Shown here in pieces: positions 38,126 through 48,469 of a DNA stretch of 56,029 bases. The notes beneath the pieces were generated by a model. The model ran no database searches, was not told the origin of the DNA, and was given only the letters and a program-made list of their open reading frames with translations. Origin of the DNA: Lonepinella koalarum. GTDB taxonomy: Bacteria > Pseudomonadota > Gammaproteobacteria > Enterobacterales > Pasteurellaceae. How positions within the stretch are numbered: position 1 is the stretch's first letter; each line of letters opens with the position of its first letter. The DNA lies in the NCBI GenBank assembly GCA_030525745.1, contig JAUNED010000012.1:1-56029 (forward strand), in the 5' to 3' direction. Both the position numbers and the translations under genes were made by a program.

Positions 38126-39976
38126 ATGGCAGATTTTGATATTAATAAATTGCGTAATATCGCAATTATCGCACACGTGGATCATGGTAAAACCACCTTA
38201 GTTGATAAACTTTTAAAACTTTCCGGTACGTTGGAAAGTTCTCGCAGTGGTGAAGATGATGAACGGGTGATGGATTCCAATGATTTGGAAAAAGAACGTG
38301 GCATTACGATTTTAGCGAAAAACACCGCAATTAACTGGAATGATTATCGTATTAACATTGTAGATACGCCGGGACATGCCGATTTTGGTGGTGAAGTTGA
38401 ACGTGTGCTTTCTATGGTGGATTCGGTGTTGCTGGTGGTAGATGCCTTTGACGGTCCGATGCCACAAACCCGTTTCGTAACGCAAAAAGCCTTTGCTCAC
38501 GGGTTAAAACCGATTGTTGTGATTAACAAAGTGGATCGACCGGGAGCCCGTCCTGATTGGGTTGTAGATCAAGTATTTGATTTATTTGTGAATTTAGGTG
38601 CAACAGACGAACAATTAGACTTCCCAATTATTTATGCTTCTGCATTAATGGGGGTAGCCGGTCTTGATCACGAAGCTCTTGCTCCTGATATGACTCCGTT
38701 ATTTGAGGCGATTGTGAAGCACGTTCAGCCGCCACAAGTGCAACTTAACGAGCCTTTCCAAATGCAAATTTCTCAGCTTGATTACAACAACTATGTTGGC
38801 GTAATAGGTATTGGCCGAATTAAACGCGGCGCAGTAAAACCAAATCAAGCCGTAACCATTATTGACAGTCAAGGTAAAACCCGTCAAGGTCGAGTAGGGC
38901 AGGTTCTCGGGCATTTAGGTTTACAGCGTTATGAAACAAGCACCGCTTATGCAGGGGATATTATTGCAATTACCGGTTTGGGCGAGTTGAATATTTCCGA
39001 TACGATTTGTGATATTAACGCTGTAGAAGCTTTACCCGCTTTGACGGTTGATGAGCCGACAGTAACTATGTTCTTCTGTGTAAATACTTCCCCATTCTGT
39101 GGAAAAGAAGGGAAATACGTGACTTCACGTCAAATCTTGGAACGTTTGAACAAGGAACTGGTACATAATGTTGCATTGCGAGTGGAAGAAACGCCTAACC
39201 CGGATGAATTCCGCGTTTCCGGCCGTGGTGAATTACACCTTTCCGTATTAATTGAGAATATGCGTCGTGAAGGCTATGAATTAGCGGTATCTCGTCCAAA
39301 AGTGATCTACAAAGAAGTCGATGGCAAAAAACAAGAACCCTTTGAACAAGTAACGATCGATATTGAGGAACAACATCAGGGGGCTGTAATGGAAGCCTTA
39401 GGCATGCGTAAAGGCGAAGTGAAAGATATGATCCCAGACGGTAAAGGTCGTACTCGTTTAGAATATGTTATCCCAAGTCGTGGCTTAATAGGCTTCCGTA
39501 ATGAATTTATGACTATGACATCAGGAACAGGTTTGTTGTACTCTACTTTCAGCCATTATGACGATATTAAAGCAGGCGAAATCGGCCAACGTAAAAATGG
39601 CGTGTTAATTTCCAATGCGACAGGTAAAGCTTTGGCTTATGCGTTGTTCGGTTTGCAGGAACGCGGAAAACTCATGATTGATCATGGTGTGGAAGTGTAC
39701 GAAGGGCAGATTATTGGTATTCACAGTCGTTCTAACGATTTAACCGTAAATTGCTTGCAAGGTAAAAAATTAACCAATATGCGTGCGTCAGGTAAAGATG
39801 ATGCTATCGTATTAACCACACCGGTGAAATTTAGCCTCGAACAAGCTATTGAATTTATTGATGATGATGAATTGGTTGAAGTCACTCCAACATCTATTCG
39901 TATCCGTAAAAAATTATTGACTGAAAATGATCGCAAACGTGCAAGCCGCACGACAACGAGTACCAGTACGCAATAA
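38126..39976 (+). CDS. typA: ribosome-associated GTPase TypA/BipA
   Basis: A 616-aa translational GTPase. G1 AHVDHGKTT is at 17-25, switch residues RGITI and G3 [14 protein letters not shown] follow, and G4 is NKVD. EF-G-like domains III and V follow, then the BipA-specific C-terminal domain ending [13 protein letters not shown]. It supports ribosome assembly and stress growth. A TATAAT hexamer at 38030-38035 upstream is a plausible -10, with no convincing -35. It diverges from glnA, the classic glnA/typA arrangement. Confidence 0.97.
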   Translation: MADFDINKLRNIAIIAHVDHGKTTLVDKLLKLSGTLESSRSGEDDERVMDSNDLEKERGITILAKNTAINWNDYRINIVDTPGHADFGGEVERVLSMVDSVLLVVDAFDGPMPQTRFVTQKAFAHGLKPIVVINKVDRPGARPDWVVDQVFDLFVNLGATDEQLDFPIIYASALMGVAGLDHEALAPDMTPLFEAIVKHVQPPQVQLNEPFQMQISQLDYNNYVGVIGIGRIKRGAVKPNQAVTIIDSQGKTRQGRVGQVLGHLGLQRYETSTAYAGDIIAITGLGELNISDTICDINAVEALPALTVDEPTVTMFFCVNTSPFCGKEGKYVTSRQILERLNKELVHNVALRVEETPNPDEFRVSGRGELHLSVLIENMRREGYELAVSRPKVIYKEVDGKKQEPFEQVTIDIEEQHQGAVMEALGMRKGEVKDMIPDGKGRTRLEYVIPSRGLIGFRNEFMTMTSGTGLLYSTFSHYDDIKAGEIGQRKNGVLISNATGKALAYALFGLQERGKLMIDHGVEVYEGQIIGIHSRSNDLTVNCLQGKKLTNMRASGKDDAIVLTTPVKFSLEQAIEFIDDDELVEVTPTSIRIRKKLLTENDRKRASRTTTSTSTQ

Positions 39977-39996
39977 TTATAAAATGCAGTAAAAAT

Positions 39997-40040
39997 TAAC
40001 CGCACTTTTAGCCTTAAGGAAGAAAGTGCGGTATTTTTTT
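39997..40040 (+). terminator. USS-dyad terminator after typA
   Basis: ACCGCACTT (39999-40007) pairs with AAGTGCGGT (40024-40032), followed by a run of T residues from 40034. Confidence 0.7.
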
Positions 40041-40170
40041 CATTATTTTTTATGATGATAGATTGATATTCCTTAGATTTTTAGCAGCATTTTAGTAAAT
40101 TTATGCTAAAATCGTTAAGAATTATGTCAATAAAACTTTGTCAAAATTGACCGCACCTTGAGGCTCACAA

Positions 40171-40713
40171 ATGAACGACCAATTAGAACTTATTAAATCT
40201 TCTATTAAATCTATTCCAAATTATCCGAAAGAAGGAATTATTTTCCGTGATATTACCAGCTTGACCGAAGTGCCGACGGCTTTTTCTGCAGTGGTAAAAC
40301 TTATTGCGGAACAGTATAAAAATAAAGGGATTACAAAAATTATCGGTACAGAATCCCGTGGTTTTATTTTTGGTGCACCAGTGGCAGTTGAGTTGGGATT
40401 GCCTTTTATTTTGGTGCGTAAACCGGGAAAATTGCCTCGCGAAGTAATTGCACAAGATTATTTGTTGGAATACGGTTCGGATTGTTTGGAAATTCATATC
40501 GATGCCATTCAAAAAGATGATAATGTATTGATTATTGATGATTTATTAGCTACCGGCGGTACTGTAGAGGCTTGTATCAAATTGGTACAACGTTTGGGTG
40601 GTGAAGTCAAAAATGCAGCTTTTGTTATTAGTTTACCGGAATTAGGTGGAGAAAGCCGGCTACGCAGTTTAGGTGTAGAGCCTTTCACCTTGGTGGATTT
40701 TGAAGGCCACTAA
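40171..40713 (+). CDS. apt: adenine phosphoribosyltransferase
   Basis: A 180-aa purine-salvage enzyme that makes AMP from adenine and PRPP. Marks are the flexible-loop region around [10 protein letters not shown] and the PRPP loop [11 protein letters not shown] (about 121-133). It lies 20 nt before dnaX, as in E. coli, and is probably cotranscribed with it. Just upstream is a variant USS (GACCGCACCTTG). Confidence 0.97.
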   Translation: MNDQLELIKSSIKSIPNYPKEGIIFRDITSLTEVPTAFSAVVKLIAEQYKNKGITKIIGTESRGFIFGAPVAVELGLPFILVRKPGKLPREVIAQDYLLEYGSDCLEIHIDAIQKDDNVLIIDDLLATGGTVEACIKLVQRLGGEVKNAAFVISLPELGGESRLRSLGVEPFTLVDFEGH

Positions 40714-40733
40714 ACTGAATTAAAGGATTAGGC

Positions 40734-42845
40734 GTGAGTTATCAAGTGTTAGCCAGAAAATGGCGACCAAAAAATTTCAGTGAAGTTGTGGGACAAGAGC
40801 ATATTTTGACCGCACTTTCCAACGGTTTGAGAGAAAACCGTTTGCATCATGCTTATCTTTTTTCTGGTACTCGAGGTGTAGGAAAAACCTCTATTGCCCG
40901 TTTATTTGCTAAAGGCTTGAACTGTTTGCAAGGAGTGACCGCAGATCCTTGTGGCGAATGCGATCATTGTAAGGCAGTTGATGAAGGTCGTTTTATTGAT
41001 TTAATTGAAATTGATGCAGCTTCCAGAACTAAAGTGGAAGACACTAGAGAATTACTCGATAACGTGCAATATAAGCCGGTACAAGGACGTTATAAAGTAT
41101 ATTTGATTGATGAAGTTCATATGCTTTCCCGTAATTCTTTCAATGCCTTGTTAAAAACATTGGAAGAACCGCCGGAATATGTGAAATTTTTGTTGGCAAC
41201 CACAGATCCACAAAAATTGCCGATGACGATTTTATCTCGTTGTTTGCAGTTTAATTTAAAAGCCCTTGAACAGGAACAAATTAGCCGTCATTTGGCAAAG
41301 GTACTCAACCAAGAACATATTCCGTTTGAACAGTCTGCGTTGGAAAAATTGGCGAAAGCGGCACAAGGGAGTTTGCGTGATAGCTTGAGTTTGACTGACC
41401 AAGCTATTGCGATGTCTAATGCGAATATTACCAGTGATGTAGTAAATGCCATGCTGGGTTTACTTGATGAACAGCAACCTATTGAGATTGTGCAAGCCTT
41501 ACATCAAGGTAATGGTGAAAAATTGATGGCATTAGTACAAACAATTGCAGAAAAAGGATCGGATTGGGAGCAGTTGTTAATTGAAGTCGGCGAATGTTTA
41601 CACCATATAGCCATGCAGCAATTATTACCAAGTCCTTCTCAATCGGATACTCAAATCGGCTTTTTGGCGAAGCATATTTCTCCTGAAGATGTACAATTTT
41701 TCTATCAAACAATGTTGATTGGCCGCAAAGAATTGGCATTTTCTCCTAATCGGCGTGTTGGCGTGGAAATGACCTTGTTGCGTGCGTTAGCGTTTCACCC
41801 AAAGCAACTAAAAAACGCTGAATTTCAGGCTCGATTAGCGGAAACTGCAGTTAAAAAAGCGGATGTTTTAGTAGATATTCCTGTGGTAGAACCTCAAACA
41901 GTAAAGGATAAAGGCGGATTAGCAATAGTAACGCAGTCTGTAACAACACAAAATTTGGATAGACAGAAAGAAAATGCTTCACCTGCATTGAATGCATTGC
42001 AACAGTTGCAAAAATTACGCTCACAATCAACAACACAAAAAAAAAATACTGACTTAAGTGTACCTGTCACAGAGCTGCCCATTGTTTCATTACAACCCCA
42101 AAAGCAAGTTCACTCGGATTTAATTGATCGTTTTGCCAACCTTGCCACATCCATACAAACAGTAGAAAAACACACAGAAAGTGTTACTCAGATGCCTTCT
42201 GTAAGTATTCCTTCGGAAAACATAAGTAGAGTTCAACATTTATCTGAAGAAACAGCTCCTGAAAACTCTAATGTTTTTGTCAATGAAGAGGAAGAGAATA
42301 TTCAGGAAACAGAAATTTCTGCTGAAAATTACCAATGGGAATGGATTAATCCGGAATTAGCGAACGAGGAAGTGGGCGTTCGCCCGTCAGATATTAAACA
42401 GGCTATCTTGCAGGAAAAAACACCTGAAGTGATAGCTAAAGTGATTGCCTTGGCCGAGCAACAGGACGATTGGACGAAAATCGTGGGCGCATTGCATTTA
42501 GATCAGTTGCGTTTAGTCAAACAACTTGCTCTCAATGCAGTTCTATTGGAAAAAAACGGCAATTATCTCAAATTAGGTTTGCGATCTAATCAAGCTCACC
42601 TTAATCGGGAAAATGCGCAGGTCAGTTTACAACAGGCATTGAGTGATTATTATCAACACTCGATTGAATTAGATATTGTGTTGGAGGACAGCGAGCAATA
42701 TCAAACACCGCTAGAACATCGTCGTGTGATTTATCAACAGCTTAGTGAACAGGCCAGCCTTGATTTACAACAAGATCCACAATTGGAATTGCTTAAAAGA
42801 CATTTTGATGCGAAGTTGGATCTCAGTTCTATCCGACCGGTTTAA
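40734..42845 (+). CDS. dnaX: DNA polymerase III subunit tau (with probable gamma product)
   Basis: A 703-aa AAA+ clamp-loader subunit. Walker A GTRGVGKTS is at 45-53, zinc Cys at C64, C73, C76 and C79, then DEVHMLS, sensor 1 TTDPQKLP and the lid domain. A low-complexity linker (about 400-530) leads to the tau-specific C-terminus that binds the polymerase core and DnaB. The start is GTG behind AAAGGA. An A10 run at 42037-42046 (codons 435-438) lies where E. coli dnaX frameshifts to make gamma, and both other frames stop within a few codons. Confidence 0.97.
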   Translation: MSYQVLARKWRPKNFSEVVGQEHILTALSNGLRENRLHHAYLFSGTRGVGKTSIARLFAKGLNCLQGVTADPCGECDHCKAVDEGRFIDLIEIDAASRTKVEDTRELLDNVQYKPVQGRYKVYLIDEVHMLSRNSFNALLKTLEEPPEYVKFLLATTDPQKLPMTILSRCLQFNLKALEQEQISRHLAKVLNQEHIPFEQSALEKLAKAAQGSLRDSLSLTDQAIAMSNANITSDVVNAMLGLLDEQQPIEIVQALHQGNGEKLMALVQTIAEKGSDWEQLLIEVGECLHHIAMQQLLPSPSQSDTQIGFLAKHISPEDVQFFYQTMLIGRKELAFSPNRRVGVEMTLLRALAFHPKQLKNAEFQARLAETAVKKADVLVDIPVVEPQTVKDKGGLAIVTQSVTTQNLDRQKENASPALNALQQLQKLRSQSTTQKKNTDLSVPVTELPIVSLQPQKQVHSDLIDRFANLATSIQTVEKHTESVTQMPSVSIPSENISRVQHLSEETAPENSNVFVNEEEENIQETEISAENYQWEWINPELANEEVGVRPSDIKQAILQEKTPEVIAKVIALAEQQDDWTKIVGALHLDQLRLVKQLALNAVLLEKNGNYLKLGLRSNQAHLNRENAQVSLQQALSDYYQHSIELDIVLEDSEQYQTPLEHRRVIYQQLSEQASLDLQQDPQLELLKRHFDAKLDLSSIRPV
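42037..42046 (+). promoter_or_regulatory. A10 slippage site in dnaX, probable origin of gamma subunit
   Basis: Ten consecutive A residues encode Q-K-K-N at codons 435-438. In the -1 frame the reading is AAA-TAC-TGA (stop 42050-42052); in the +1 frame it is ATA-CTG-ACT-TAA (stop 42055-42057). Any slippage therefore gives a protein of about 438-441 aa, close to the 431-aa gamma of E. coli. Whether ribosomes or RNA polymerase slip cannot be told from sequence. Confidence 0.65.
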
Positions 42846-42874
42846 AAGAGTAGGGCTGAATCTTAGGTGTGGTT

Positions 42875-42941
42875 AATAATTCAAATAAACCGGCAAGTTC
42901 AGTTTATTTGAATTATTGGCTCCATATTGTGTATAGGAGCC
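42875..42941. terminator. two adjacent hairpins between dnaX and bamC
   Basis: A perfect 16-base stem (42875-42890 with 42902-42917, loop of 11) is followed directly by a GC-rich GGCTCC/GGAGCC stem (42918-42923 with 42936-42941). They separate the converging dnaX and bamC genes. Neither has a classic U-tract, so they may protect 3' ends rather than terminate. Confidence 0.6.
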
Positions 42942-42950
42942 TTAATCGTA

Positions 42951-43577
42951 TTATTTCCCAAGTTGGTTAAGTTGCATTTGATAAGTTGCATTCAACTCAC
43001 CAATCCATTGGTTAAGTCGCTGAGAGCTATAACGTTGCTTTTCTGCCAATGTTGGGGTAAAAACCACATCATCACGTTTCATTTCTAAAATCGCTACGGT
43101 TAAAGCATTTGCTTCAGTATTTCCAATCTCTTGAATTTCATACCGCACTTTTATGTCTTTTTCACTACCGCTATTTGTAATTGTTGTCCATTCTGTTTGA
43201 ATGCGGTTGCCTTGAACGCTGAATGTAATTCCTTGTTCGCTTAAAAGCCGTTGAATTTGTTGTAAGTTATATACGTTTTTCTTTTGTGCATCATATACAA
43301 TAGAAGCACGCTGGCCATCAAATTGTGCTGTGGAGTCGCTAATAATTGCCATTGGTAGTACAGGAGGGCGAATATCCATTGCTTCGCCTTTGATAATCTT
43401 ACTTTGTGGAATATGAAAGGTCATATCTTGTGGCGGCAAATTAACCCCGCCTGTTTGTAATGTAGCAAAATGCCCTTCATATTCTTGTTTAGTGTAAGTA
43501 TCATTAGCTAATTTATCGTTTTTGCTGCTACAACCTGCTAAGGTGAATAACATTAATGTCATAGCTAATTTTTTCAT
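42951..43577 (-). CDS. bamC: outer-membrane assembly lipoprotein BamC-like
   Basis: A 208-aa lipoprotein. The signal peptide ends at lipobox LAGC (Cys16). A disordered Asn/Lys-rich N-terminal segment leads into an unstructured stretch (LPPQDMTFHIP, DIRPPVLP) like the BamC N-terminus that binds BamD, and only one helix-grip domain appears to follow. This makes it shorter than E. coli BamC (344 aa), as in other Pasteurellaceae. It lies after dapA on the same strand, as in E. coli, which supports the call. It helps the BAM complex insert beta-barrel proteins. Confidence 0.85.
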   Translation of the reverse strand: MKKLAMTLMLFTLAGCSSKNDKLANDTYTKQEYEGHFATLQTGGVNLPPQDMTFHIPQSKIIKGEAMDIRPPVLPMAIISDSTAQFDGQRASIVYDAQKKNVYNLQQIQRLLSEQGITFSVQGNRIQTEWTTITNSGSEKDIKVRYEIQEIGNTEANALTVAILEMKRDDVVFTPTLAEKQRYSSQRLNQWIGELNATYQMQLNQLGK

Positions 43578-43628
43578 TCCAATATCCTTGTTAAATATTA
43601 AGTTTTGATTTCGACAGTATAAAATGAA

Positions 43629-43657
43629 AAAAGTTTAGCCCCTAGAGCTAAACTTTT
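43629..43657 (-). terminator. terminator/attenuator after dapA
   Basis: AAAAGTTTAGC (43629-43639) pairs with GCTAAACTTTT (43647-43657) around a seven-base loop, with further T residues on the minus strand. It lies between dapA and bamC, so it may only partly stop readthrough into bamC. Confidence 0.75.
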
Positions 43658-43675
43658 GTTTAAGTGCGGTCAAAA

Positions 43676-44569
43676 TTATAAGAGTTTTGCTGCCTTTAAT
43701 GCGGCTAGAATAACCGATTGGCCATTTTCACTCAGCACTGTTAAAGGTAAACGCAATACCGGTTCTTTGATTAAACCCAATTTATAAGCAGCCCATTTTA
43801 CCGGAATTGGGTTGCCTTCAATGAACAAATCACGGTGTAAAGGCATTAGGCGTTGGTTGATTTCATTGGCTTCATCAAATTTACCTGCCAATGCCAATTG
43901 ATACATTTTCGCCATATCCGCTGCAGCTAAGTTGTTGGTGACAGAGATGGAACCTTGTCCACCTAATGAGACACTTTCAATACCCGTTGCATCATCGCCA
44001 CTTAAGAAAATAAAGTCTTCACCGGCTAATTCTTTGATCAATTTCACTCGACTTAAATCTCCGGTAGCTTCTTTCACACCCACGATATTTTTGATTTTTG
44101 CCAATCGACCTATAGTTTCAGGTTTCATATCACTGCCGGTACGTCCCGGCACATTGTATAAAATTTGAGGCAAATCGGTGCTTTCAGCAATTGCTTTAAA
44201 ATGCTGATACATACCTTCCTGTGTCGGTTTATTGTAGTAAGGAACGACAGAAAGACAACCTGCAACGCCACTATTGTGGAGCAATTTAGTCATGGTAATG
44301 GCTTCACTGGTGGAATTTGAACCTGCTCCGGCGATTACCGGAATACGACCGTTGGCAAATTCTACGGTTTTTTGGATTACTTTCACATTTTCATCAATGC
44401 TAAGTGTCGCAGATTCTCCGGTTGTACCCACAGAAACAATCGCATTTGTACCGGCTTCTACATGAAAATCCACAAGCTTTTTCAAATCGTCATAATCTAC
44501 TTCACCATGACTGTCCATAGGTGTGATAAGGGCAACGATACTGCCGTAAAATAAAGGAGTTGAAGACAT
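43676..44569 (-). CDS. dapA: 4-hydroxy-tetrahydrodipicolinate synthase
   Basis: A 297-aa TIM-barrel lyase that condenses pyruvate and aspartate semialdehyde, the first committed step to lysine and diaminopimelate. VGTTGES (47-53) holds the catalytic Thr, YYNKP the Tyr, YNVPGRTG the hydroxyl network, and the Schiff-base Lys is K166 in GVKEATGDL. Expression feeds both lysine and peptidoglycan. No lysine riboswitch is visible upstream. Confidence 0.98.
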   Translation of the reverse strand: MSSTPLFYGSIVALITPMDSHGEVDYDDLKKLVDFHVEAGTNAIVSVGTTGESATLSIDENVKVIQKTVEFANGRIPVIAGAGSNSTSEAITMTKLLHNSGVAGCLSVVPYYNKPTQEGMYQHFKAIAESTDLPQILYNVPGRTGSDMKPETIGRLAKIKNIVGVKEATGDLSRVKLIKELAGEDFIFLSGDDATGIESVSLGGQGSISVTNNLAAADMAKMYQLALAGKFDEANEINQRLMPLHRDLFIEGNPIPVKWAAYKLGLIKEPVLRLPLTVLSENGQSVILAALKAAKLL

Positions 44570-44685
44570 AAAAAACCTCTCTGTATAAAATGATGTGTGC
44601 TTGAAATAATTTCTCTAGGATTGCTAAAATATGGCAATTTTGCAAGTATTTTTTCACAAAATTTGTCATTATCGGAGGAAAAATA

Positions 44686-45156
44686 ATGAATTTACCAAAA
44701 CTTGGTGAAAATGCACCGCACTTTTGTCTGTTAAATCAACACAATGAACAAATTTCCTTACAGCAATTTCAAGGGAAAAAAGTGTTAATTTATTTTTATC
44801 CTAAAGCGCTTACGCCGGGGTGCAATACGCAAGCCTGTGGATTGCGAGATGCGAAAAACGAACTGGAAAATTTAGGTGTGGTGATTTTAGGCATTAGTCC
44901 GGATAGTCCGAAAAAACTTCTGCAATTTACCGAGAAAAAAGATCTGAATTTTACCTTGCTGGCAGATGAAAATCATCTTGTGGCTGAGCAATATGGCGTA
45001 TGGGGTGAGAAAAAATTTCTCGGTAAAACCTATATAGGGATTCATCGGATCAGTTTTTTAATTGATGAACAAGGTAAAATTATGCAGATTTTTGATAAAT
45101 TTAAAACGGGAGAACATCATCAAGTGGTATTAGATTATTTACATTCTTTAAGTTAA
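44686..45156 (+). CDS. bcp: thioredoxin-dependent peroxiredoxin Bcp
   Basis: A 156-aa atypical 2-Cys peroxiredoxin that reduces hydroperoxides. The peroxidatic C46 lies in TPGCNTQAC, and the resolving C51 is five residues later, as in the E. coli BCP type. CGGAGGA precedes the ATG. It is divergent from dapA, the same pairing as in E. coli and H. influenzae. Confidence 0.95.
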   Translation: MNLPKLGENAPHFCLLNQHNEQISLQQFQGKKVLIYFYPKALTPGCNTQACGLRDAKNELENLGVVILGISPDSPKKLLQFTEKKDLNFTLLADENHLVAEQYGVWGEKKFLGKTYIGIHRISFLIDEQGKIMQIFDKFKTGEHHQVVLDYLHSLS

Positions 45157-45188
45157 AAAATAAGGCTGTTTTAACAGCCCTATTTTTT
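45155..45188. terminator. bidirectional terminator between bcp and the SlyB-like gene
   Basis: The core stem GGCTGTT (45164-45170) with AACAGCC (45173-45179) is extended by A and T runs on both sides, so it serves both converging genes. Confidence 0.85.
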
Positions 45189-45206
45189 ATTAATTTGCAA
45201 TGATGT

Positions 45207-45671
45207 TTAAAGTGCAGAAACGTTCAATTTAGAACCGCCGACGATACGTACACGAGTACCCGGGCGAGCTAATTTTTCATCGTATTTTTGCACAACAACG
45301 ATTTGTTGGCCATCGTCTTTTTTGATGACGATTTCTAATGAATTAACTTGGCTGGCTTTTTGTTCAATGACACTACCTGCAGCCGCTCCGGCAATAGCGC
45401 CAATAGTTGTTGCAATAGCCTGTCCTGTTCCGCCGCCGATAGCGCTTCCGGCAACACCACCTAACACCCCGCCACCTACAGTGCCAACGACACCGGCACT
45501 ATCTCCTTGTACTTTAACAGGGCGTGCGGAAAGGATTGTGCCGTAAGTAATGGAACGGGCTTCTTTTGCTTGTTCTGCGGTATAGACATCACCACTGAAA
45601 AGATCACTGTTTGAACAGCCTGATAAACTAAAACCAGCAATAATTGCTAAGGCTAAAGTGAGTTTTTTCAT
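45207..45671 (-). CDS. SlyB/Pcp-family outer-membrane lipoprotein
   Basis: A 154-aa lipoprotein. The signal peptide ends at LSGC (Cys19). A glycine-zipper segment (VGTVGGGVLGGVAGSAIGGGTGQAIATTIGAIAG, positions about 62-98 in part) can insert as a helical hairpin, and a soluble tail contains EIVIKKDDG and RPGTRVRI. This matches SlyB/Pcp (glycine zipper 2TM) proteins. It forms a leftward run with the next two genes upstream. Confidence 0.88.
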   Translation of the reverse strand: MKKLTLALAIIAGFSLSGCSNSDLFSGDVYTAEQAKEARSITYGTILSARPVKVQGDSAGVVGTVGGGVLGGVAGSAIGGGTGQAIATTIGAIAGAAAGSVIEQKASQVNSLEIVIKKDDGQQIVVVQKYDEKLARPGTRVRIVGGSKLNVSAL

Positions 45672-45705
45672 TTATATTCTCCTATAAAATAAGGAAATAA
45701 TGTTT

Positions 45706-46026
45706 TTATTGGCCTGAACGAGCAATCCAAGAACGAGATTTTGTTCTTGAAATATTATCTAATATAGGGCCGTTTTCACTTTGAGTTACACGCACACAAG
45801 CGCCAACAGGTAAGTCAGAATCATAAACCTGTGTTACAGAAAAAGTTTCTACGTTACCTTCAGTTGAATGATCACAATTATTATTGCGAATAGTTAATTT
45901 TAAGTTATTGCCCTCATAAGCACTGAACAAAATTTGTCCTTTATAAGTACCTTCTTGTGCTTGTTGTGCACATCCGGCTAAACCTAAACTTAATAATGTG
46001 GCAAAGGCTAATGTCATTTTTTTCAT
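45706..46026 (-). CDS. small lipoprotein of unknown function
   Basis: A 106-aa lipoprotein with signal peptide and lipobox LAGC (Cys19). The mature part is a small beta-rich domain (YKGQILFSAYEGNNLKLTI, DLPVGACVRVTQ) with two further Cys likely to form a disulfide. No family is recognised. Its ATG overlaps the yecM stop by four bases (ATGA), so the two are coupled. Confidence 0.75.
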   Translation of the reverse strand: MKKMTLAFATLLSLGLAGCAQQAQEGTYKGQILFSAYEGNNLKLTIRNNNCDHSTEGNVETFSVTQVYDSDLPVGACVRVTQSENGPILDNISRTKSRSWIARSGQ

Positions 46027-46622
46027 TGTGATGAAATTCCTATAATTTGTTTAATATGGTAAGGATGAATTTTAATACAAGTATGATTATTGGATTTATC
46101 CGCAAAACTCACCGCAATTGACGGATTCGGTAATTGCTCGCCTTCTGCTTTCGGCTCATCTGTCTTGACAGTAAAATTCGGATTATTGTTCCAACCAAAT
46201 TGCATTAAAATTCGCTCTTCCCAAGATTGCGTTGTTTCCTCTGCAATAAAAGGAAGTACAAGTTCAATATGCTCAAATCCTTCTTTAGGATAAATTTTAT
46301 TTTTGGGGAAAGGTAATTCGATTACATTGACAGACTGCCCTGCAAAAGTCAAGGGTTCAGTTAATTCAATAAGATAAATAACCCGACCATTAACTTGATT
46401 ATCGCTCAAAATTCTACCGCACTTTAGTAAAGCTGTCAGCCACTTCTCTGCATCTTTACATAAATTTACTCTTATTGCTAAATGATCGATAAGAAAATCG
46501 GCTAAATTAACCTGCATTTTTTCCGCCAACTGAAAAATTTTTTGTTCAAAAGCAGCAAAATCTTCCCAAAGGTTTGGCAAAAGTGCGGTATTTTTTTTAA
46601 ATAAATCGTGATTTTTACACAT
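46023..46622 (-). CDS. yecM: YecM family VOC-like metalloprotein
   Basis: A 199-aa cytosolic protein of the YecM family (vicinal-oxygen-chelate fold). Landmarks are DHLAIRVN, with a likely metal His, [10 protein letters not shown], and the [10 protein letters not shown] repeat with another His-Glu pair. Biochemical role unknown. It diverges from argS with about 90 bases between, the same arrangement as yecM-argS in E. coli. Confidence 0.88.
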   Translation of the reverse strand: MCKNHDLFKKNTALLPNLWEDFAAFEQKIFQLAEKMQVNLADFLIDHLAIRVNLCKDAEKWLTALLKCGRILSDNQVNGRVIYLIELTEPLTFAGQSVNVIELPFPKNKIYPKEGFEHIELVLPFIAEETTQSWEERILMQFGWNNNPNFTVKTDEPKAEGEQLPNPSIAVSFADKSNNHTCIKIHPYHIKQIIGISSQ

Positions 46623-46712
46623 TATTTATACTCGTCTTCTTTAATAGAAAAGAAATTCAGGCTATCATACGCCATTATTTTGACAAATCAATTTTATCTT
46701 TTTGTTAGCATT

Positions 46713-48443
46713 ATGAATATTCAACAAATTTTAGCGGAAAAAATACAGTCTGCGATGATTGCTGCCGGTGCGGAACAGGGGGTTGAACCTGCGGTGCGTC
46801 AATCGGGAAAACCACAATTCGGCGATTATCAAGCCAACGGTATTATGGGAGCAGCCAAAAAATTAGGTAAGAATCCGAGAGAGTTTGCTCAAGCGGTGTT
46901 GGAGAAAGCTCAATTTAACGATATGGTAGAGAAAGCCGAAATCGCAGGGCCCGGTTTTATCAACTTGTTTTTAGATAAGCAATGGCTTGCCAAACAAACT
47001 AAGTTTGTATTACAAAGCCCGACTTTAGGGATTACTACTGCAAATCCACAAACCATTGTGATCGATTATTCTTCACCCAACGTGGCAAAAGAAATGCATG
47101 TAGGGCATTTACGTTCCACTATTATCGGTGATGCGGTGGCTCGTACATTGGCGTTTATCGGTCATAAGGTTATTCGAGCTAACCACGTTGGCGACTGGGG
47201 AACCCAATTCGGTATGCTGATTGCCTATTTGGAAAAAATGGAAAACGAACAGGCTTCCGATATGCAATTAAGTGATTTAGAAGCCTTTTATCGTGCAGCC
47301 AAAACCCACTATGACAGCGATGAAGTTTTTGCAGAAAAAGCCCGTAATTATGTGGTAAAACTGCAAACTGGAGATGAATATTGCCTGACGATGTGGAAAA
47401 AACTGGTGGATATGACGATGTCACAAAACCAGTTAAATTACAATCGATTAAATGTCACGCTGACCGAAAAAGATGTGATGGGAGAAAGTCTTTACAACCC
47501 TATGCTTCCTGCTATTGTGTCTGATTTGAAAGCCAAGGGGTTAGCAGTGGAAGACGAAGGTGCATTAGTTGTTTATCTGGACGAATTTAAAAACAAAGAC
47601 GGCGACCCGATGGGGGTTATCGTGCAGAAAAAAGACGGCGGTTTTCTTTACACCACCACAGACATTGCGGCGGCAAAATATCGTTACGAAACCTTAAAAG
47701 CTGACCGTGCCTTAGTCTATTCCGATACCCGTCAAAGTCAGCATATGCAACAGGCGTGGTTGATTACAAGAAAGGCAGGTTATGTACCGGATTCATTCAG
47801 TTTGGAACATCATAATTTTGGTATGATGTTGGGTAAAGACGGTAAGCCGTTTAAAACCCGCAGTGGTGATACCGTGAAATTGGCTGATTTATTGGACGAA
47901 GCGGTAGAACGTGCGACAGTATTAATTAACGAAAAATCCACCGCACTTTCAGACGCGGAAAAGCAAGCAGTCATTGAAGCTGTGGCTATTGGCTCGGTAA
48001 AATATGCGGATTTATCGAAAAACCGAACTACCGATTATGTCTTTGATTGGGATAATATGCTCAGTTTTGAAGGTAATACCGCACCTTATATGCAATATGC
48101 TTATACCCGAATTCGTTCTATTTTCAATAAAATTGAGGTAAATTCAACCGCACTTTCAGCCGCTCAAATCGAGCTTACGGACGATAAAGAGCGGGCTTTA
48201 GCATTAAAATTATTACAATTTGAAGAATCGGTGCAAACTGTTGCAAAAGAGGGCACGCCACATATTTTATGTGCTTATCTTTATGAACTTGCCGGTGCAT
48301 TTTCCAGCTTCTATGAGCATTGTCCGATTTTAAATGCGGAAGAAAATCTCAAATACAGTCGTTTGACATTAGCACAACTCACTGAAAAAACACTCAAACA
48401 AGGGTTGGATTTATTGGGCATTAAAACCGTAGAAAAAATGTAA
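46713..48443 (+). CDS. argS: arginyl-tRNA synthetase
   Basis: A 576-aa class I synthetase. The N-terminal Add1 domain is followed by the catalytic [17 protein letters not shown] (HIGH as HVGH), the KMSKS-equivalent loop around [17 protein letters not shown], and the anticodon-binding DALR domain with AYTRIRSI. The ATG at 46713 (MNIQQIL) matches the family; the open frame continues upstream without homology. Confidence 0.98.
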   Translation: MNIQQILAEKIQSAMIAAGAEQGVEPAVRQSGKPQFGDYQANGIMGAAKKLGKNPREFAQAVLEKAQFNDMVEKAEIAGPGFINLFLDKQWLAKQTKFVLQSPTLGITTANPQTIVIDYSSPNVAKEMHVGHLRSTIIGDAVARTLAFIGHKVIRANHVGDWGTQFGMLIAYLEKMENEQASDMQLSDLEAFYRAAKTHYDSDEVFAEKARNYVVKLQTGDEYCLTMWKKLVDMTMSQNQLNYNRLNVTLTEKDVMGESLYNPMLPAIVSDLKAKGLAVEDEGALVVYLDEFKNKDGDPMGVIVQKKDGGFLYTTTDIAAAKYRYETLKADRALVYSDTRQSQHMQQAWLITRKAGYVPDSFSLEHHNFGMMLGKDGKPFKTRSGDTVKLADLLDEAVERATVLINEKSTALSDAEKQAVIEAVAIGSVKYADLSKNRTTDYVFDWDNMLSFEGNTAPYMQYAYTRIRSIFNKIEVNSTALSAAQIELTDDKERALALKLLQFEESVQTVAKEGTPHILCAYLYELAGAFSSFYEHCPILNAEENLKYSRLTLAQLTEKTLKQGLDLLGIKTVEKM

Positions 48444-48469
48444 TTTTCAGTAAAAAGTAAGGAAAAGGA

